This document shows, piece after piece, positions 1-7,487 of a stretch of DNA of 13,289 nucleotides. The position numbers and the translations under genes are program-made. Location of the stretch: positions 2,064 to 15,352 of the forward strand of contig JAPPKI010000392.1 in assembly GCA_028820035.1 (NCBI GenBank), in the 5' to 3' direction. The stretch is from a bacterium. Lineage in GTDB: Bacteria; Actinomycetota; Acidimicrobiia; Acidimicrobiales; Bin134. Every line of letters starts with the position of its first letter. Position 1 is the first letter of the stretch. Below the pieces are notes generated by a model. That model saw nothing but the letters and a program-made list of their open reading frames with translations, searched no databases and was not told the origin of the DNA.

Positions 1-104
1 CCGTGAGCTGCTCACTCCAAAAAATCTCGCCTTCTGCCCTCTCGGCAATCCCCCTTCCCCCACCAATCCGTATACGCCCCTTCATACCAACTAACTTCGA
101 AGAG

Positions 105-141
105 CTTCTGGGCGGTCAGACTCCGCCTGACCGCCCAGAAG
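105..141. terminator. Perfect 15-bp inverted repeat (hairpin), possible terminator
   Basis: The arms CTTCTGGGCGGTCAG (105-119) and CTGACCGCCCAGAAG (127-141) are exact reverse complements around a 7-base loop. This would be a very stable GC-rich hairpin. No T-run follows on the forward strand, so it is not a textbook intrinsic terminator, although U-poor terminators are common in actinobacteria. It lies 145 bases before the first gene and may end transcription from a gene left of the window, or act in the leader of the amidohydrolase gene. Nothing else in 1-285 looks coding: the short open frames there lack coding character. Confidence 0.6.
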
Positions 142-272
142 TCAAATCGAATGGTCAATTCCACCGCTATCGATATTTGAGGAGCCGGAGGGCAAGACTC
201 GGCGGCGACGCAAGCCGAACCGCTTCGGAGACAGAACCCGCCGCACACCGAGGGGTGGTAACAACAAGGAAC

Positions 273-278
273 TAACCT
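273..278 (+). promoter_or_regulatory. Candidate -10 element (TAACCT) for the amidohydrolase gene
   Basis: TAACCT fits TANNNT and ends 7 bases before the ATG at 286, so transcription could start at or next to the start codon (leaderless mRNA). An AAGGA at 266-270 is 15 bases from the ATG, too far for a good ribosome-binding site. Confidence 0.4.
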
Positions 279-285
279 CAACCAC

Positions 286-1974
286 ATGCACGACCTCGTT
301 ATCCGCGCCGGAACAGTCGTAGATGGCACCGGCCAACCCAGCTACACCGCTGACATCGCCGTCAACAACGACACCATCACCGAGATCGGCAACAACCTCG
401 GCCCAGCCCGCCAAGAGCTCGACGCCGACGGCCTACTGGTCACCCCCGGTTTCGTCGATATCCATACGCACTACGACGGTCAGGTATCCTGGGATCCCGA
501 CATCACCCCATCCGTGTGGCACGGAGTGACCACGGTGGTGATGGGCAACTGCGGCGTGGGCTTCGCCCCGGTGCGCCCCGGCACCGAAGACTGGCTCATC
601 GGACTCATGGAGGGCGTGGAGGACATCCCCGGCGCGGCCCTCGCCGAGGGCATCGAATGGGAGTGGGAGAGCTTCCCCGAGTACCTCGACGCCGTTGACC
701 GCAAGCCCCGCAGCATCGACGTGGCCGCCCAGGTGCCTCATGGCGCGCTCCGGGCCTACGTTATGGGAGAGCGAGGTGCCGACCACAGCAACCACCCCAC
801 CGACGACGAAGTCACCGAGATGGCCCGGTTGGCCGCCGAAGGCGTGGCCGCCGGCGCGGTGGGCTTCACCACCAGCCGCACCATCAATCACAAGACCAAG
901 TCCGGCGAGCACACCCCGAGCCTTACCGCCGGTGCTCCCGAGCTGTGGGCCATCGCCGAGGCAGTGGGCCAAACCGGCAAGGGAGTATTCGAGATGGTGG
1001 GCGACTGGATGGACTTGGATGCCGAGTTCGAACTGGTGGCTGAGATGGCCCGGCGCAGCGGTCGACCGCTGTCCATGACCATTGCCGTCCCCGACACCCG
1101 GCCCGATCTAGCCCACCAGCTTCTCGATCGCATCACGCAGGCCAACGAGGCTGGCATCCCGCTGAGAGCGCAGGTGGCCAGCCGTCCGGTGGGCGTGCTT
1201 GTGGGCTTGCAGTCCACGTACCACGCGTTGCTGTCCTGCCCCGGTTACCACCAGTTCGCCGCCCTCGACCTGTCGGAGAGAGTGGCTCGCTTGCGCGAGC
1301 CAGACGTGAGGTCTCGTCTGGTGGCCGAATTGGCCGCCCAACCCCTCCATACCTTCAATCGTCTCGACAAGCTCTTCCCGTTGGGCGAAACGCCCGACTA
1401 CGAGCCTTCGCCCGACGTCAGCGTGGCTGCCGATGCAGCCCGACGCGGCGTGGATCCTCACGAGGCGCTCTACGACGCGCTGTTGGCTCGCGACGGCACC
1501 GAGCTGCTGTACGTCCCCGTGATGAACTACGCCGACGGCGACTTCGAGCTCACCAGGGAGATGCTGTCCCACCCGCTCAGCGTCCCGGGTTTGGGCGACG
1601 CCGGCGCCCACGTCGGGTTCCTGTGCGACGGAAGCATGCCCAGCTTCCTGCTCTCCCATTGGGGGAAAGACCGGACGCGGGGCGACACGTTGCCAGTGGA
1701 GCAGCTCATCAAGTGGCAGTGCGCCGACACGGCGGCATTGGTGGGGTTCAACGACCGGGGCACGCTGGCGGCTGGCCATAAGGCCGATATCAACCTCATC
1801 GACTTCGAGCGGCTTAGCCTGCAAGCCCCTGAAATGGTTTTCGACCTGCCTGCGGGTGGGAGGCGGCTGGTTCAAAAAGCCAGCGGCTTTGTCTCCACTC
1901 TAGTTGCCGGCCAAGTTGTACAGACCGACGGCGAATTGACCGGCACTCGGCCTGGCCATCTGGTCCGGAGTTGA
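286..1974 (+). CDS. D-aminoacylase-like amidohydrolase (amidohydrolase 3 family)
   Basis: This 562-residue protein belongs to the N-acyl-D-amino-acid deacylase/amidohydrolase 3 group of metal-dependent hydrolases, which cleave amide bonds of N-acylated D-amino acids or cyclic amides in the cytoplasm. It has an N-terminal beta-sandwich segment (residues 1-55), the HTH metal motif in the run [12 protein letters not shown] (His60, His62), GNCGVGFAP with Cys89, a TIM-barrel core, a late GDAGAH motif (Asp438) and the family-typical C-terminal [15 protein letters not shown] strand. The two later histidines that bind metal in characterised D-aminoacylase (His220 and His250 there) have no obvious counterparts; residues 233-241 and 262-270 replace those motifs. 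An unusual TSRTINHKT stretch (196-204) carries other histidines. The natural substrate is therefore uncertain. It is a single-gene unit with its own promoter and 102 bases before the next operon. Confidence 0.88.
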   Translation: MHDLVIRAGTVVDGTGQPSYTADIAVNNDTITEIGNNLGPARQELDADGLLVTPGFVDIHTHYDGQVSWDPDITPSVWHGVTTVVMGNCGVGFAPVRPGTEDWLIGLMEGVEDIPGAALAEGIEWEWESFPEYLDAVDRKPRSIDVAAQVPHGALRAYVMGERGADHSNHPTDDEVTEMARLAAEGVAAGAVGFTTSRTINHKTKSGEHTPSLTAGAPELWAIAEAVGQTGKGVFEMVGDWMDLDAEFELVAEMARRSGRPLSMTIAVPDTRPDLAHQLLDRITQANEAGIPLRAQVASRPVGVLVGLQSTYHALLSCPGYHQFAALDLSERVARLREPDVRSRLVAELAAQPLHTFNRLDKLFPLGETPDYEPSPDVSVAADAARRGVDPHEALYDALLARDGTELLYVPVMNYADGDFELTREMLSHPLSVPGLGDAGAHVGFLCDGSMPSFLLSHWGKDRTRGDTLPVEQLIKWQCADTAALVGFNDRGTLAAGHKADINLIDFERLSLQAPEMVFDLPAGGRRLVQKASGFVSTLVAGQVVQTDGELTGTRPGHLVRS

Positions 1975-2026
1975 ACACCCCTCAAAGAGCATAAAACTCC
2001 CATTTTTGTTGGAAATGACTGCTTCC

Positions 2027-2056
2027 GTCCGATAGTTGCACTTCCAACTATCGGAC
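2027..2056. promoter_or_regulatory. Perfect 12-bp palindrome over the mutase-operon promoter, candidate operator
   Basis: The arms GTCCGATAGTTG (2027-2038) and CAACTATCGGAC (2045-2056) are exact reverse complements separated by six bases (CACTTC). The site ends 20 bases before the ATG at 2077. If transcription starts at that ATG, the palindrome covers about -50 to -21 and so lies over the -35 region, a usual place for a repressor site. No T-run follows, which argues against a terminator. A dimeric regulator such as a TetR- or GntR-family acyl-CoA sensor would fit, but no regulator gene is in the window. Confidence 0.6.
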
Positions 2057-2064
2057 TTCCTTGA

Positions 2065-2070
2065 TAGACT
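2065..2070 (+). promoter_or_regulatory. Candidate -10 element (TAGACT) of the mutase operon
   Basis: TAGACT fits TANNNT and sits exactly at -12 to -7 relative to the ATG at 2077, as expected for a leaderless transcript. No Shine-Dalgarno sequence precedes this ATG. The in-frame stop TAG at 2065-2067 also rules out a longer N-terminus for the mutase. Confidence 0.5.
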
Positions 2071-2076
2071 CCTCCA

Positions 2077-3642
2077 ATGGTCGAGACCATGTCGGGAATT
2101 CCCCTCGACCCCACTTACGGCGACGGGTTGCAGCCGGGCGACTACCCCTACACCCGTGGGCTGTACCCCACCGGCTACCGCAGCAAGTTGTGGACGATGC
2201 GGATGTTTGCCGGGTTCGGAACCGCCACCGATACCAACGCCCGATTTCACGCCCTGCTCCGGGCCGGGGGAACCGGGCTGTCCACCGCCTTCGACATGCC
2301 CACTCTCATGGGCCGCGACTCCGACCACGAGTGGTCGGTGGGCGAAGTCGGACGCGCCGGGGTGGCTGTCGACACTTTGGCCGACATGGAGGACCTGTTC
2401 GCGGGCATCGATTTGGACAAAGTGACCACCTCGATGACCATCAACGGGCCAGCCGCCATCTGTATGGCCATGTACATCGCGGTGGCCGAGAAGAACGGTG
2501 TCGGCCGGGTCCATCTCGGCGGAACAATCCAGAACGACATCTTGAAGGAGTACCAGGCGCAGAAGGAGTACATCTTTCCGCCCCGGCCATCGGTCCGCCT
2601 GGTAACAGATTTGATCCGCTTCACCACTGCGGAGATGCCCCGCTGGCACCCGGTCTCCATTTCCGGCTACCACATTCGCGAGGCTGGCTCGACCGCCGCC
2701 CAAGAGCTGGCTTTCACGCTGGCCAACGGATTCGCCTATGTCGAGGCCGCCATCGCCGCTGGTCTCAAAGTGGACGACTTCGCCCCCCGGCTCTCGTTCT
2801 TCTTCAACGCCCACAGCGACTTCTTTGAAGAGATCGGCAAGTTCCGGGCCGCCCGTCGCATTTGGGCCACCTGGATGAAGGACCGCTACGGTGCCACCAA
2901 CCCAAAGTCGCAGATGTGTCGTTTCCACACCCAGACCGCGGGCGTCTCCCTCACTGCTCAGCAGCCCGAGAACAACATCGCCCGTGTGGCCGTCCAAGCG
3001 CTGTCGGCGGTGCTCGGAGGCACGCAGAGCCTGCACACCGACTCCTACGACGAAGCCCTGGCCCTCCCCACCGAGAAGGCTGCTCGCATCGCCCTTCGCA
3101 CCCAGCAGATCGTGGCCCACGAGACCGGCGCCGCTTCGGTGGTCGACCCGCTGGGCGGCTCCCATTTCGTGGAGTGGATGACCGACGAGATGGAGCGTCA
3201 AGCCAACGAGATTTTCGACCACATAGATCAAATCGGTCGCGGCTCCATGCTGGAGGGGGTGTACGCCGGCATCGACGACGGCTACTTCGTCGGGGAGATC
3301 GCCGACGCCGCTTACCGTTTCGAACGCGAGGTGAACGCTGGTCGGCGGATCATCGTCGGAGTCAACGAATTCACCGAGAATGACGACGACGAAGCCAATC
3401 TTCTGTCCATTGGACACGCCACCGAAGAGATACAGATCAAGCGTCTCGATCAGATTCGCGGCGATCGCAACGATGACGCAGTCCGAGCTTCTCTAGCCGC
3501 GCTGGTTGAAGCCGCCGGTCAGCCCGACATCAACCTCATGCCGTCCATCATCGACGCGGTGCAGACCTATGCCACCGAGGGCGAGATCGTTGCGGCACTG
3601 GAGTCGGTGTTCGGCACCTACGTCGAGACCGCGATGGTGTGA
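2077..3642 (+). CDS. icmA: B12-dependent acyl-CoA mutase, large subunit (isobutyryl-CoA mutase type)
   Basis: This 521-residue protein is the substrate-binding TIM-barrel subunit of a coenzyme-B12 carbon-skeleton mutase of the methylmalonyl-CoA mutase superfamily. Hallmarks are RMFAGFG (42-48), [16 protein letters not shown] (69-84), [11 protein letters not shown] (149-159), SISGYH (194-199, His199 matching catalytic His244 of P. shermanii methylmalonyl-CoA mutase) and GGTQSLHT. Substrate-deciding positions, aligned by eye, are Phe44 (Tyr89 in methylmalonyl-CoA mutase, Ile90 in 2-hydroxyisobutyryl-CoA mutase), Ala71 (Asp117 in the latter) and Gln162 (Arg207 in the former). The Phe/Gln pair is the isobutyryl-CoA mutase pattern. 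The separate B12-binding subunit follows after 4 bases, then a MeaB-type chaperone. An in-frame stop at 2065-2067 fixes the N-terminus, which I judge about 40 residues shorter than HcmA-type subunits. Methylmalonyl-type annotation is the likely alternative; superfamily membership is secure. Confidence 0.88.
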   Translation: MVETMSGIPLDPTYGDGLQPGDYPYTRGLYPTGYRSKLWTMRMFAGFGTATDTNARFHALLRAGGTGLSTAFDMPTLMGRDSDHEWSVGEVGRAGVAVDTLADMEDLFAGIDLDKVTTSMTINGPAAICMAMYIAVAEKNGVGRVHLGGTIQNDILKEYQAQKEYIFPPRPSVRLVTDLIRFTTAEMPRWHPVSISGYHIREAGSTAAQELAFTLANGFAYVEAAIAAGLKVDDFAPRLSFFFNAHSDFFEEIGKFRAARRIWATWMKDRYGATNPKSQMCRFHTQTAGVSLTAQQPENNIARVAVQALSAVLGGTQSLHTDSYDEALALPTEKAARIALRTQQIVAHETGAASVVDPLGGSHFVEWMTDEMERQANEIFDHIDQIGRGSMLEGVYAGIDDGYFVGEIADAAYRFEREVNAGRRIIVGVNEFTENDDDEANLLSIGHATEEIQIKRLDQIRGDRNDDAVRASLAALVEAAGQPDINLMPSIIDAVQTYATEGEIVAALESVFGTYVETAMV

Positions 3643-3646
3643 TCCG

Positions 3647-4093
3647 ATGAGCGAGACACCCGGCATTTCGCCGCTGTCTGCGGACGACCAAGAGCCGCTG
3701 CGGGTGGTGCTGGCCAAGCTGGGCTTCGACGGCCATGACCGCGGCCTGAAGGTGGTAGCCCGAACCCTGCGTGACGCGGGCATGGAAGTGATCTACCTGG
3801 GACTGCGTCAGACCACCGACAGCATTGTCGCGGCCTGTGAGCAGGAGGACGCCGACGTGATCGGGCTGTCGATGCACAACGCCGGCCACCTCACTTTGGC
3901 CCCCCGCATGGTGCAGGCCGTTGAGGAAGCTGGTTTGGGCGTGCCGGTGGTGATCGGCGGCATTGTGCCTGCCGAAGACGTGACCGTTCTGATCGAGGCC
4001 GGCGTGGCCGCGGTGCTTGGGCCCGGGGCATCAACCGAGGAAGTTGTGGCCGCGGTGCGCGCTGCCGTGGCCCGCCAGTCTCCAGTCCGGTGA
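3647..4093 (+). CDS. icmB: B12-binding small subunit of the acyl-CoA mutase
   Basis: This 148-residue cobalamin-binding domain has the expected size for the small subunit of isobutyryl- or 2-hydroxyisobutyryl-CoA mutases. GFDGHDRG (26-33) is the DxHxxG motif; His30 should replace dimethylbenzimidazole as the lower axial cobalt ligand. The rest of the Rossmann-like fold shows EVIYLGLRQT (47-56), DVIGLS (70-75), and the VVIGG motif with the usual two glycines. The SxL motif reads Ser75-Met76-His77, an unusual His where Leu is common. The ATG at 3647 lies 4 bases after the large-subunit stop, so translation is likely coupled. A longer open frame starting at 3506 overlaps the large subunit and has no family support. 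The two subunits should form the active heteromer. Confidence 0.9.
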   Translation: MSETPGISPLSADDQEPLRVVLAKLGFDGHDRGLKVVARTLRDAGMEVIYLGLRQTTDSIVAACEQEDADVIGLSMHNAGHLTLAPRMVQAVEEAGLGVPVVIGGIVPAEDVTVLIEAGVAAVLGPGASTEEVVAAVRAAVARQSPVR

Positions 4094-4130
4094 CCTCTCA
4101 GCCCGCGGATCCCTTCTTGGGTGTCAACCC

Positions 4131-5090
4131 GTGAGCGCCCCCTCGCTCGACGAGTTGTTCGAATCGGCCCGGACCGGAAACCGGCGGGCGTTGGGCAGAC
4201 TGCTCACCATGGTGGAACGCCAAGACGACAACGCCGTCATGGTGTCCGAACGGGCCCACCGCGATGCCGGACAGGCACGGGTGATCGGGGTGACCGGCGC
4301 CCCGGGCAGCGGCAAGTCCACCATTACCGGTCGACTGGCCGCTGTCTCCGGTGCAGCCCGGCCCGCCATATTGGCCATCGATCCCAGCTCTCCTCTGACC
4401 GGAGGGGCCATATTGGGCGACCGCATCCGCATGGACAACAACGTCAGCAGCAGTACTTTCATCCGGTCTATGGCCACGCGGGGCCACGCCGGTGGGTTGG
4501 CGGTGGCCGTGCCCGACGCTGTCCGGGTGCTCGACGCCGCGGGCTGCGACCCGATCATCGTGGAGACCGTAGGCGTTGGCCAGGTGGAGGTGACCGTCGC
4601 CGCCGCCGCTGATACCACCGTGGTGGTGGTGACCCCCGGCTGGGGCGACGCGGTGCAGGCCAACAAGGCAGGGTTGTTGGAGGTGGCCGACATCTTCGTC
4701 GTGAACAAGGCCGACCGGCCCGACGCCCGCGGTGCCCGCCGAGACTTGGAATTGATGCTCGATCTAGGACACCGGGGAGACTGGCGAGCCCCCATTGTCT
4801 TGACCACTGCCACCGAGGGGGAGGGCATCGACGACTTGTGGTCGGAGATCGAGCGCCACACCTCATATCTTCACCACTCCGGCGAACTGATCCGCCGCCG
4901 CTGCCGACGCCGTCGCAGCGAAGTGGCCGACAGGATCGAGCTCGGCTTGCGCGACCGGGCTCTCCGCATCATCGACGACCAGTCCGGTGAATCGGCAATG
5001 GTCCGCGTCGAGCGCCACGAGCTCTCCCCTGCCGCGGCTGCCGAGCAGCTGCTGGCGACTCTGATCCCCGACAACCCTCCAAAAGAGTGA
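4131..5090 (+). CDS. meaB: MeaB/ArgK-family G-protein chaperone of the B12 mutase
   Basis: This 319-residue SIMIBI-class GTPase belongs to the MeaB (MMAA) family, which gates adenosylcobalamin loading onto acyl-CoA mutases and protects or rescues them from inactivation. Motifs are Walker A GAPGSGKST (56-64, Lys62), DPSSP in the switch region, ETVGVGQ (G3/switch II) and NKAD (G4, guanine specificity). An N-terminal helical segment (1-48) precedes the G domain and a basic helical C-terminal arm follows, as in the family. Its place third in the mutase operon fits a dedicated chaperone, like the MeaI proteins paired with isobutyryl- and hydroxyisobutyryl-CoA mutases. I chose the GTG at 4131 because SAPSLDELFE begins the family's N-terminal helix; the open frame extends back to 4017 but overlaps the small subunit. 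No Shine-Dalgarno motif is evident. Confidence 0.9.
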   Translation: MSAPSLDELFESARTGNRRALGRLLTMVERQDDNAVMVSERAHRDAGQARVIGVTGAPGSGKSTITGRLAAVSGAARPAILAIDPSSPLTGGAILGDRIRMDNNVSSSTFIRSMATRGHAGGLAVAVPDAVRVLDAAGCDPIIVETVGVGQVEVTVAAAADTTVVVVTPGWGDAVQANKAGLLEVADIFVVNKADRPDARGARRDLELMLDLGHRGDWRAPIVLTTATEGEGIDDLWSEIERHTSYLHHSGELIRRRCRRRRSEVADRIELGLRDRALRIIDDQSGESAMVRVERHELSPAAAAEQLLATLIPDNPPKE

Positions 5091-5091
5091 C

Positions 5092-6807
5092 ATGAGCACC
5101 TACTCCCCCCCCTTGGAAGACATCGCCTTTGCTCTGCGCCAAATTGCCGGTTTGGACGACTTGGCCCAGCTGCCCGCATGGAGCGATGTCGGACTCGACC
5201 ACACCGAAGACCTCCTGGCTGAGGCCGGGCGACTGGCCGCCGAAGTCATGGCCCCCCTCAATCGAATCGGCGATGAAGTAGGCAGCGTGCTCGACGCCAA
5301 CGGCAACGTCATCACCCCCGAGGGATTTCGGCAGGCCTACCAGCAGTACATCCAGAGCGGCTGGACCGCGGTGTCGGCCCATCCCGAACACGGAGGGGCC
5401 GGATTTCCGCTGGTGGTCGACGTGGCCATCCAGGAGATGTTCACATCAGCCAACATGGCGTTCTCGCTTTGCCCGATGTTGAGCCAGAGCGCCATCGGCG
5501 CCCTCAGCACCCACGGCAGTCCCGAGCAGAAGCACCTCTGGTTGCCCCCGCTCACCAGCGGCGCCTGGACCGGAACCATGCTATTGACCGAGCCCCAAGC
5601 GGGCTCAGACGTTGGCGCACTCACAACTCGAGCCGAACCCCAAGGAGATAGGAGCTATCGCCTGTGGGGCCAGAAGATCTTCATCACGTGGGGCGACCAC
5701 GACATGGCCGACAACATCGTCCACATTGTGCTGGCTCGCACTCCCGACGCACCGATGGGCACCCGGGGAATCTCCTTGTTCATCGTGCCCAAGTATTTGG
5801 TGGAAGCCGACGGCACGCTGACCCAGCGAAACGACATCCGGTGCATCGGGCTTGAGCACAAGGTGGGCATACACGCCAGTCCCACCTGTGTGATGGAGCT
5901 CGACGGAGCAGTCGGAGAGCTGGTGGGAGAAGAGGGCGAGGGCATGCGCCTTATGTTCACCATGATGAACAAGGCCCGCCTCTTGGTGGGGCTCGAAGGC
6001 CTGGCGGTGGCCGAGCGGGCCTACCAGCAAGCGGCGGTCTTCGCCGCCGACCGGCGCCAGGGTAGACGCGCCGACACCGAGCCCGGTGACCAGGCACCGA
6101 TAATCCAACACCCCGACGTGCGCCGCATGCTTCTCGACATGCGAGCCCGTACGGAGGCCATGAGGGGTTTGCTGCTTCTCAACGCGGCCGCGGCCGATCG
6201 CGCCGCCAGCCATCCCGATCCGGACCACCGCCTACAGGCCCAGCAGCGGGCTGAACTGCTGACGCCGGTGTCGAAGGCCTGGTGTACCGACCAAGGCGTC
6301 GAGGTGGCTTCGCTGGGCATCCAGGTACACGGCGGCATGGGATTCATCGAGGAAACAGGGGCCGCCCAGCATTGGCGGGACAGCCGCATCGCCCCCATCT
6401 ATGAGGGCACCAATGGCATCCAGGCCATCGACCTGGTCGGACGCAAGCTTCCCATGGCCGATGGCGCTCCGCTGGCGTCGCTACTAGAAGACATGACCGG
6501 TTTGGACAAGAATTTGGACCAGGCGGTCGCCGCGGTGGCCGATGCCGCCCGTTGGCTGGGCGAGCACCCCGGCGACGACGCTTTGGCCGGAGCCACCCCG
6601 TTCCTCGAGATGCTCGGTCTCACCGTTGGCGGTTGGGTCATGGCTCAGACGTGGGACACGTCCCGACTACTCGAATCGGCCGAACCGGAGCGGGCTGACT
6701 TCTGGAGGGCAAAGCAGACATCCAGCCGCTTCTACCTCGATCAGATCCTCCCGATAGCCCCTGCCCTGCTTTCCGCAGTCACTTCTGGAGCAGCCGCCCT
6801 GGACTAG
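5092..6807 (+). CDS. Long-form acyl-CoA dehydrogenase (DmdC-like)
   Basis: This 571-residue FAD-dependent acyl-CoA dehydrogenase would put a 2,3-double bond into an acyl-CoA. At about 570-600 residues the DmdC (3-methylmercaptopropionyl-CoA dehydrogenase) subfamily is longer than the usual 380-residue enzymes because of an N-terminal extension and an extra C-terminal domain; both are present (1-40 and 455-571). Seen motifs are the N-terminal TYSPPLEDIAFAL, LTEPQAGSD (165-173, flavin/substrate region), GQKIFITWGDHD (193-204), QVHGGMGFIEE (411-421) and IYEGTNGIQ (436-444), where Glu438 is the expected catalytic base. The start is one base after the meaB stop, so it is the last gene of the mutase operon. 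Its substrate is probably the mutase product (n-butyryl-CoA if the mutase is of isobutyryl type), but the subfamily is broad. The stop codon is part of the first unit of a repeat array. Confidence 0.9.
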   Translation: MSTYSPPLEDIAFALRQIAGLDDLAQLPAWSDVGLDHTEDLLAEAGRLAAEVMAPLNRIGDEVGSVLDANGNVITPEGFRQAYQQYIQSGWTAVSAHPEHGGAGFPLVVDVAIQEMFTSANMAFSLCPMLSQSAIGALSTHGSPEQKHLWLPPLTSGAWTGTMLLTEPQAGSDVGALTTRAEPQGDRSYRLWGQKIFITWGDHDMADNIVHIVLARTPDAPMGTRGISLFIVPKYLVEADGTLTQRNDIRCIGLEHKVGIHASPTCVMELDGAVGELVGEEGEGMRLMFTMMNKARLLVGLEGLAVAERAYQQAAVFAADRRQGRRADTEPGDQAPIIQHPDVRRMLLDMRARTEAMRGLLLLNAAAADRAASHPDPDHRLQAQQRAELLTPVSKAWCTDQGVEVASLGIQVHGGMGFIEETGAAQHWRDSRIAPIYEGTNGIQAIDLVGRKLPMADGAPLASLLEDMTGLDKNLDQAVAAVADAARWLGEHPGDDALAGATPFLEMLGLTVGGWVMAQTWDTSRLLESAEPERADFWRAKQTSSRFYLDQILPIAPALLSAVTSGAAALD

Positions 6808-6903
6808 CCGCCCTGGGAAAGCCGCTCTACTAGCCGCCCTGGACTAGCCGCTCTACTAGCCGCCCTGGGCTAGCCGCCTTGGGCAAGCCGCTCTACTAGC
6901 CGC
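6792..6903. repeat. Higher-order tandem array of nine AGCCGC-led units at a convergent gene junction
   Basis: AGCCGC begins at 6792, 6806, 6820, 6832, 6846, 6858, 6872, 6886 and 6898, with spacings 14, 14, 12, 14, 12, 14, 14 and 12. The 14-base units (A) are variants of AGCCGCCCTGGACT; the 12-base unit (B, AGCCGCTCTACT) occurs three times unchanged. Order is AAB-AB-AAB plus a partial unit. Six CTAG tetramers fall at the unit joints, and the outermost two supply the TAG stops of the forward dehydrogenase (6805-6807) and of the reverse small gene (6896-6898). No simple strong hairpin stands out. The array fills the whole 88-bp space between the two genes and extends into both. Confidence 0.85.
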
Positions 6904-7309
6904 CCAAGCGCTCGCGGGCCGAGGCGCTGCGGGCCAGCAGATGAGACGGCACCGTAGCGCCGTTTACCACCACGTCCTCGCTTGCCCCGTCGTCTCCGGC
7001 CCCCGCCGGCAGCTCCTCAACGTCGCCGTTCGATCCATCAGCCAACTCCCCCGCCTCGGCCGCCGCCTCAGCAGCAGCCTCCGCGGCGGCCCGATTGACC
7101 AGGAAGTCCTCCCACTCAGCCTCCTTGACCAGTTTGTCCCGGTGGATCGAACCCCGCTCGGCCCCGCTATCGAATCGCACCCAATAGCGCAGCCAGCGCA
7201 TGCCGGTATGCATCATCACCTCGCCGGGAGTTCCCTCGGAAACCCCGGCCAAGTCTTCGGCAAGGACAACTCGCTCTCGCCGTTCCAAGACGTCGGATCT
7301 CCCGGCCAT
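6896..7309 (-). CDS. Conserved-looking small hypothetical protein with Ala/Glu linker
   Basis: I do not recognise a named family for this 137-residue protein. Residues 12-62 look like a compact SH3-like beta domain (RVVLAEDLAGV, GTPGEVMMHTGM, RYWVRFDSGAERGSIHRDKL), rich in alternating hydrophobic residues with turns of Gly. Residues 63-73 are a short acidic/aromatic helix. Then comes an AAAE-repeat helix (74-86), a low-complexity Gly/Asp/Glu linker (87-118) and a conserved-looking tail VPSHLLARSASARERLGG (120-137) that could be a docking peptide. No signal peptide or membrane segment is present. It converges on the acyl-CoA dehydrogenase, and its stop codon lies in the repeat array. TACCCT ends six bases before the ATG, supporting this start. 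Confidence 0.7.
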   Translation of the reverse strand: MAGRSDVLERRERVVLAEDLAGVSEGTPGEVMMHTGMRWLRYWVRFDSGAERGSIHRDKLVKEAEWEDFLVNRAAAEAAAEAAAEAGELADGSNGDVEELPAGAGDDGASEDVVVNGATVPSHLLARSASARERLGG

Positions 7310-7315
7310 TCCCTC

Positions 7316-7321
7316 AGGGTA
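7316..7321 (-). promoter_or_regulatory. Candidate -10 element (TACCCT, reverse strand)
   Basis: On the reverse strand TACCCT occupies -12 to -7 relative to the ATG at 7309, fitting a leaderless start. A GAGGGA directly abutting the ATG is too close to serve as a ribosome-binding site. Confidence 0.45.
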
Positions 7322-7487
7322 TCTGTGACTTGCAGACCCGGAGAAACCGCCGCAGAACCCTCGAATTCATTGACCACAATCACCACATCAGTCACACTGA
7401 ACTCATCAAGGGGTGCTTGGATTAATGTTGCAATTTGGTTACGTTTATAGCCATCGCCCCCGCTTCTGCGGATTTCGATAGCTCTTC

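Noticed and set aside
3..275. Open frame of 90 codons before the amidohydrolase
   Set aside because: Composition is not protein-like (Pro-rich then Arg-rich) and it runs through the perfect hairpin; no start signal or family resemblance.
150..285. Possible riboswitch leader before the amidohydrolase
   Set aside because: I looked for cobalamin, SAM, glycine, TPP and THF riboswitch signatures and found none; the presumed promoter at 273-278 would also exclude this stretch from the mRNA.
1900..3417. A 505-codon open frame on the reverse strand opposite the mutase large subunit
   Set aside because: It is the shadow of a strongly conserved forward gene in GC-rich DNA; its translation is low-complexity Gly/Val/His-rich and matches no family.
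4017..4130. Upstream extension of the MeaB-type GTPase
   Set aside because: It overlaps the B12-binding subunit and does not resemble the family N-terminus, which begins at the GTG at 4131.
7388..7400. TCAGT-CAC-ACTGA inverted repeat in the divergent gap 7310-7487
   Set aside because: Five-base arms are expected by chance at this length; no promoter can be tied to it.
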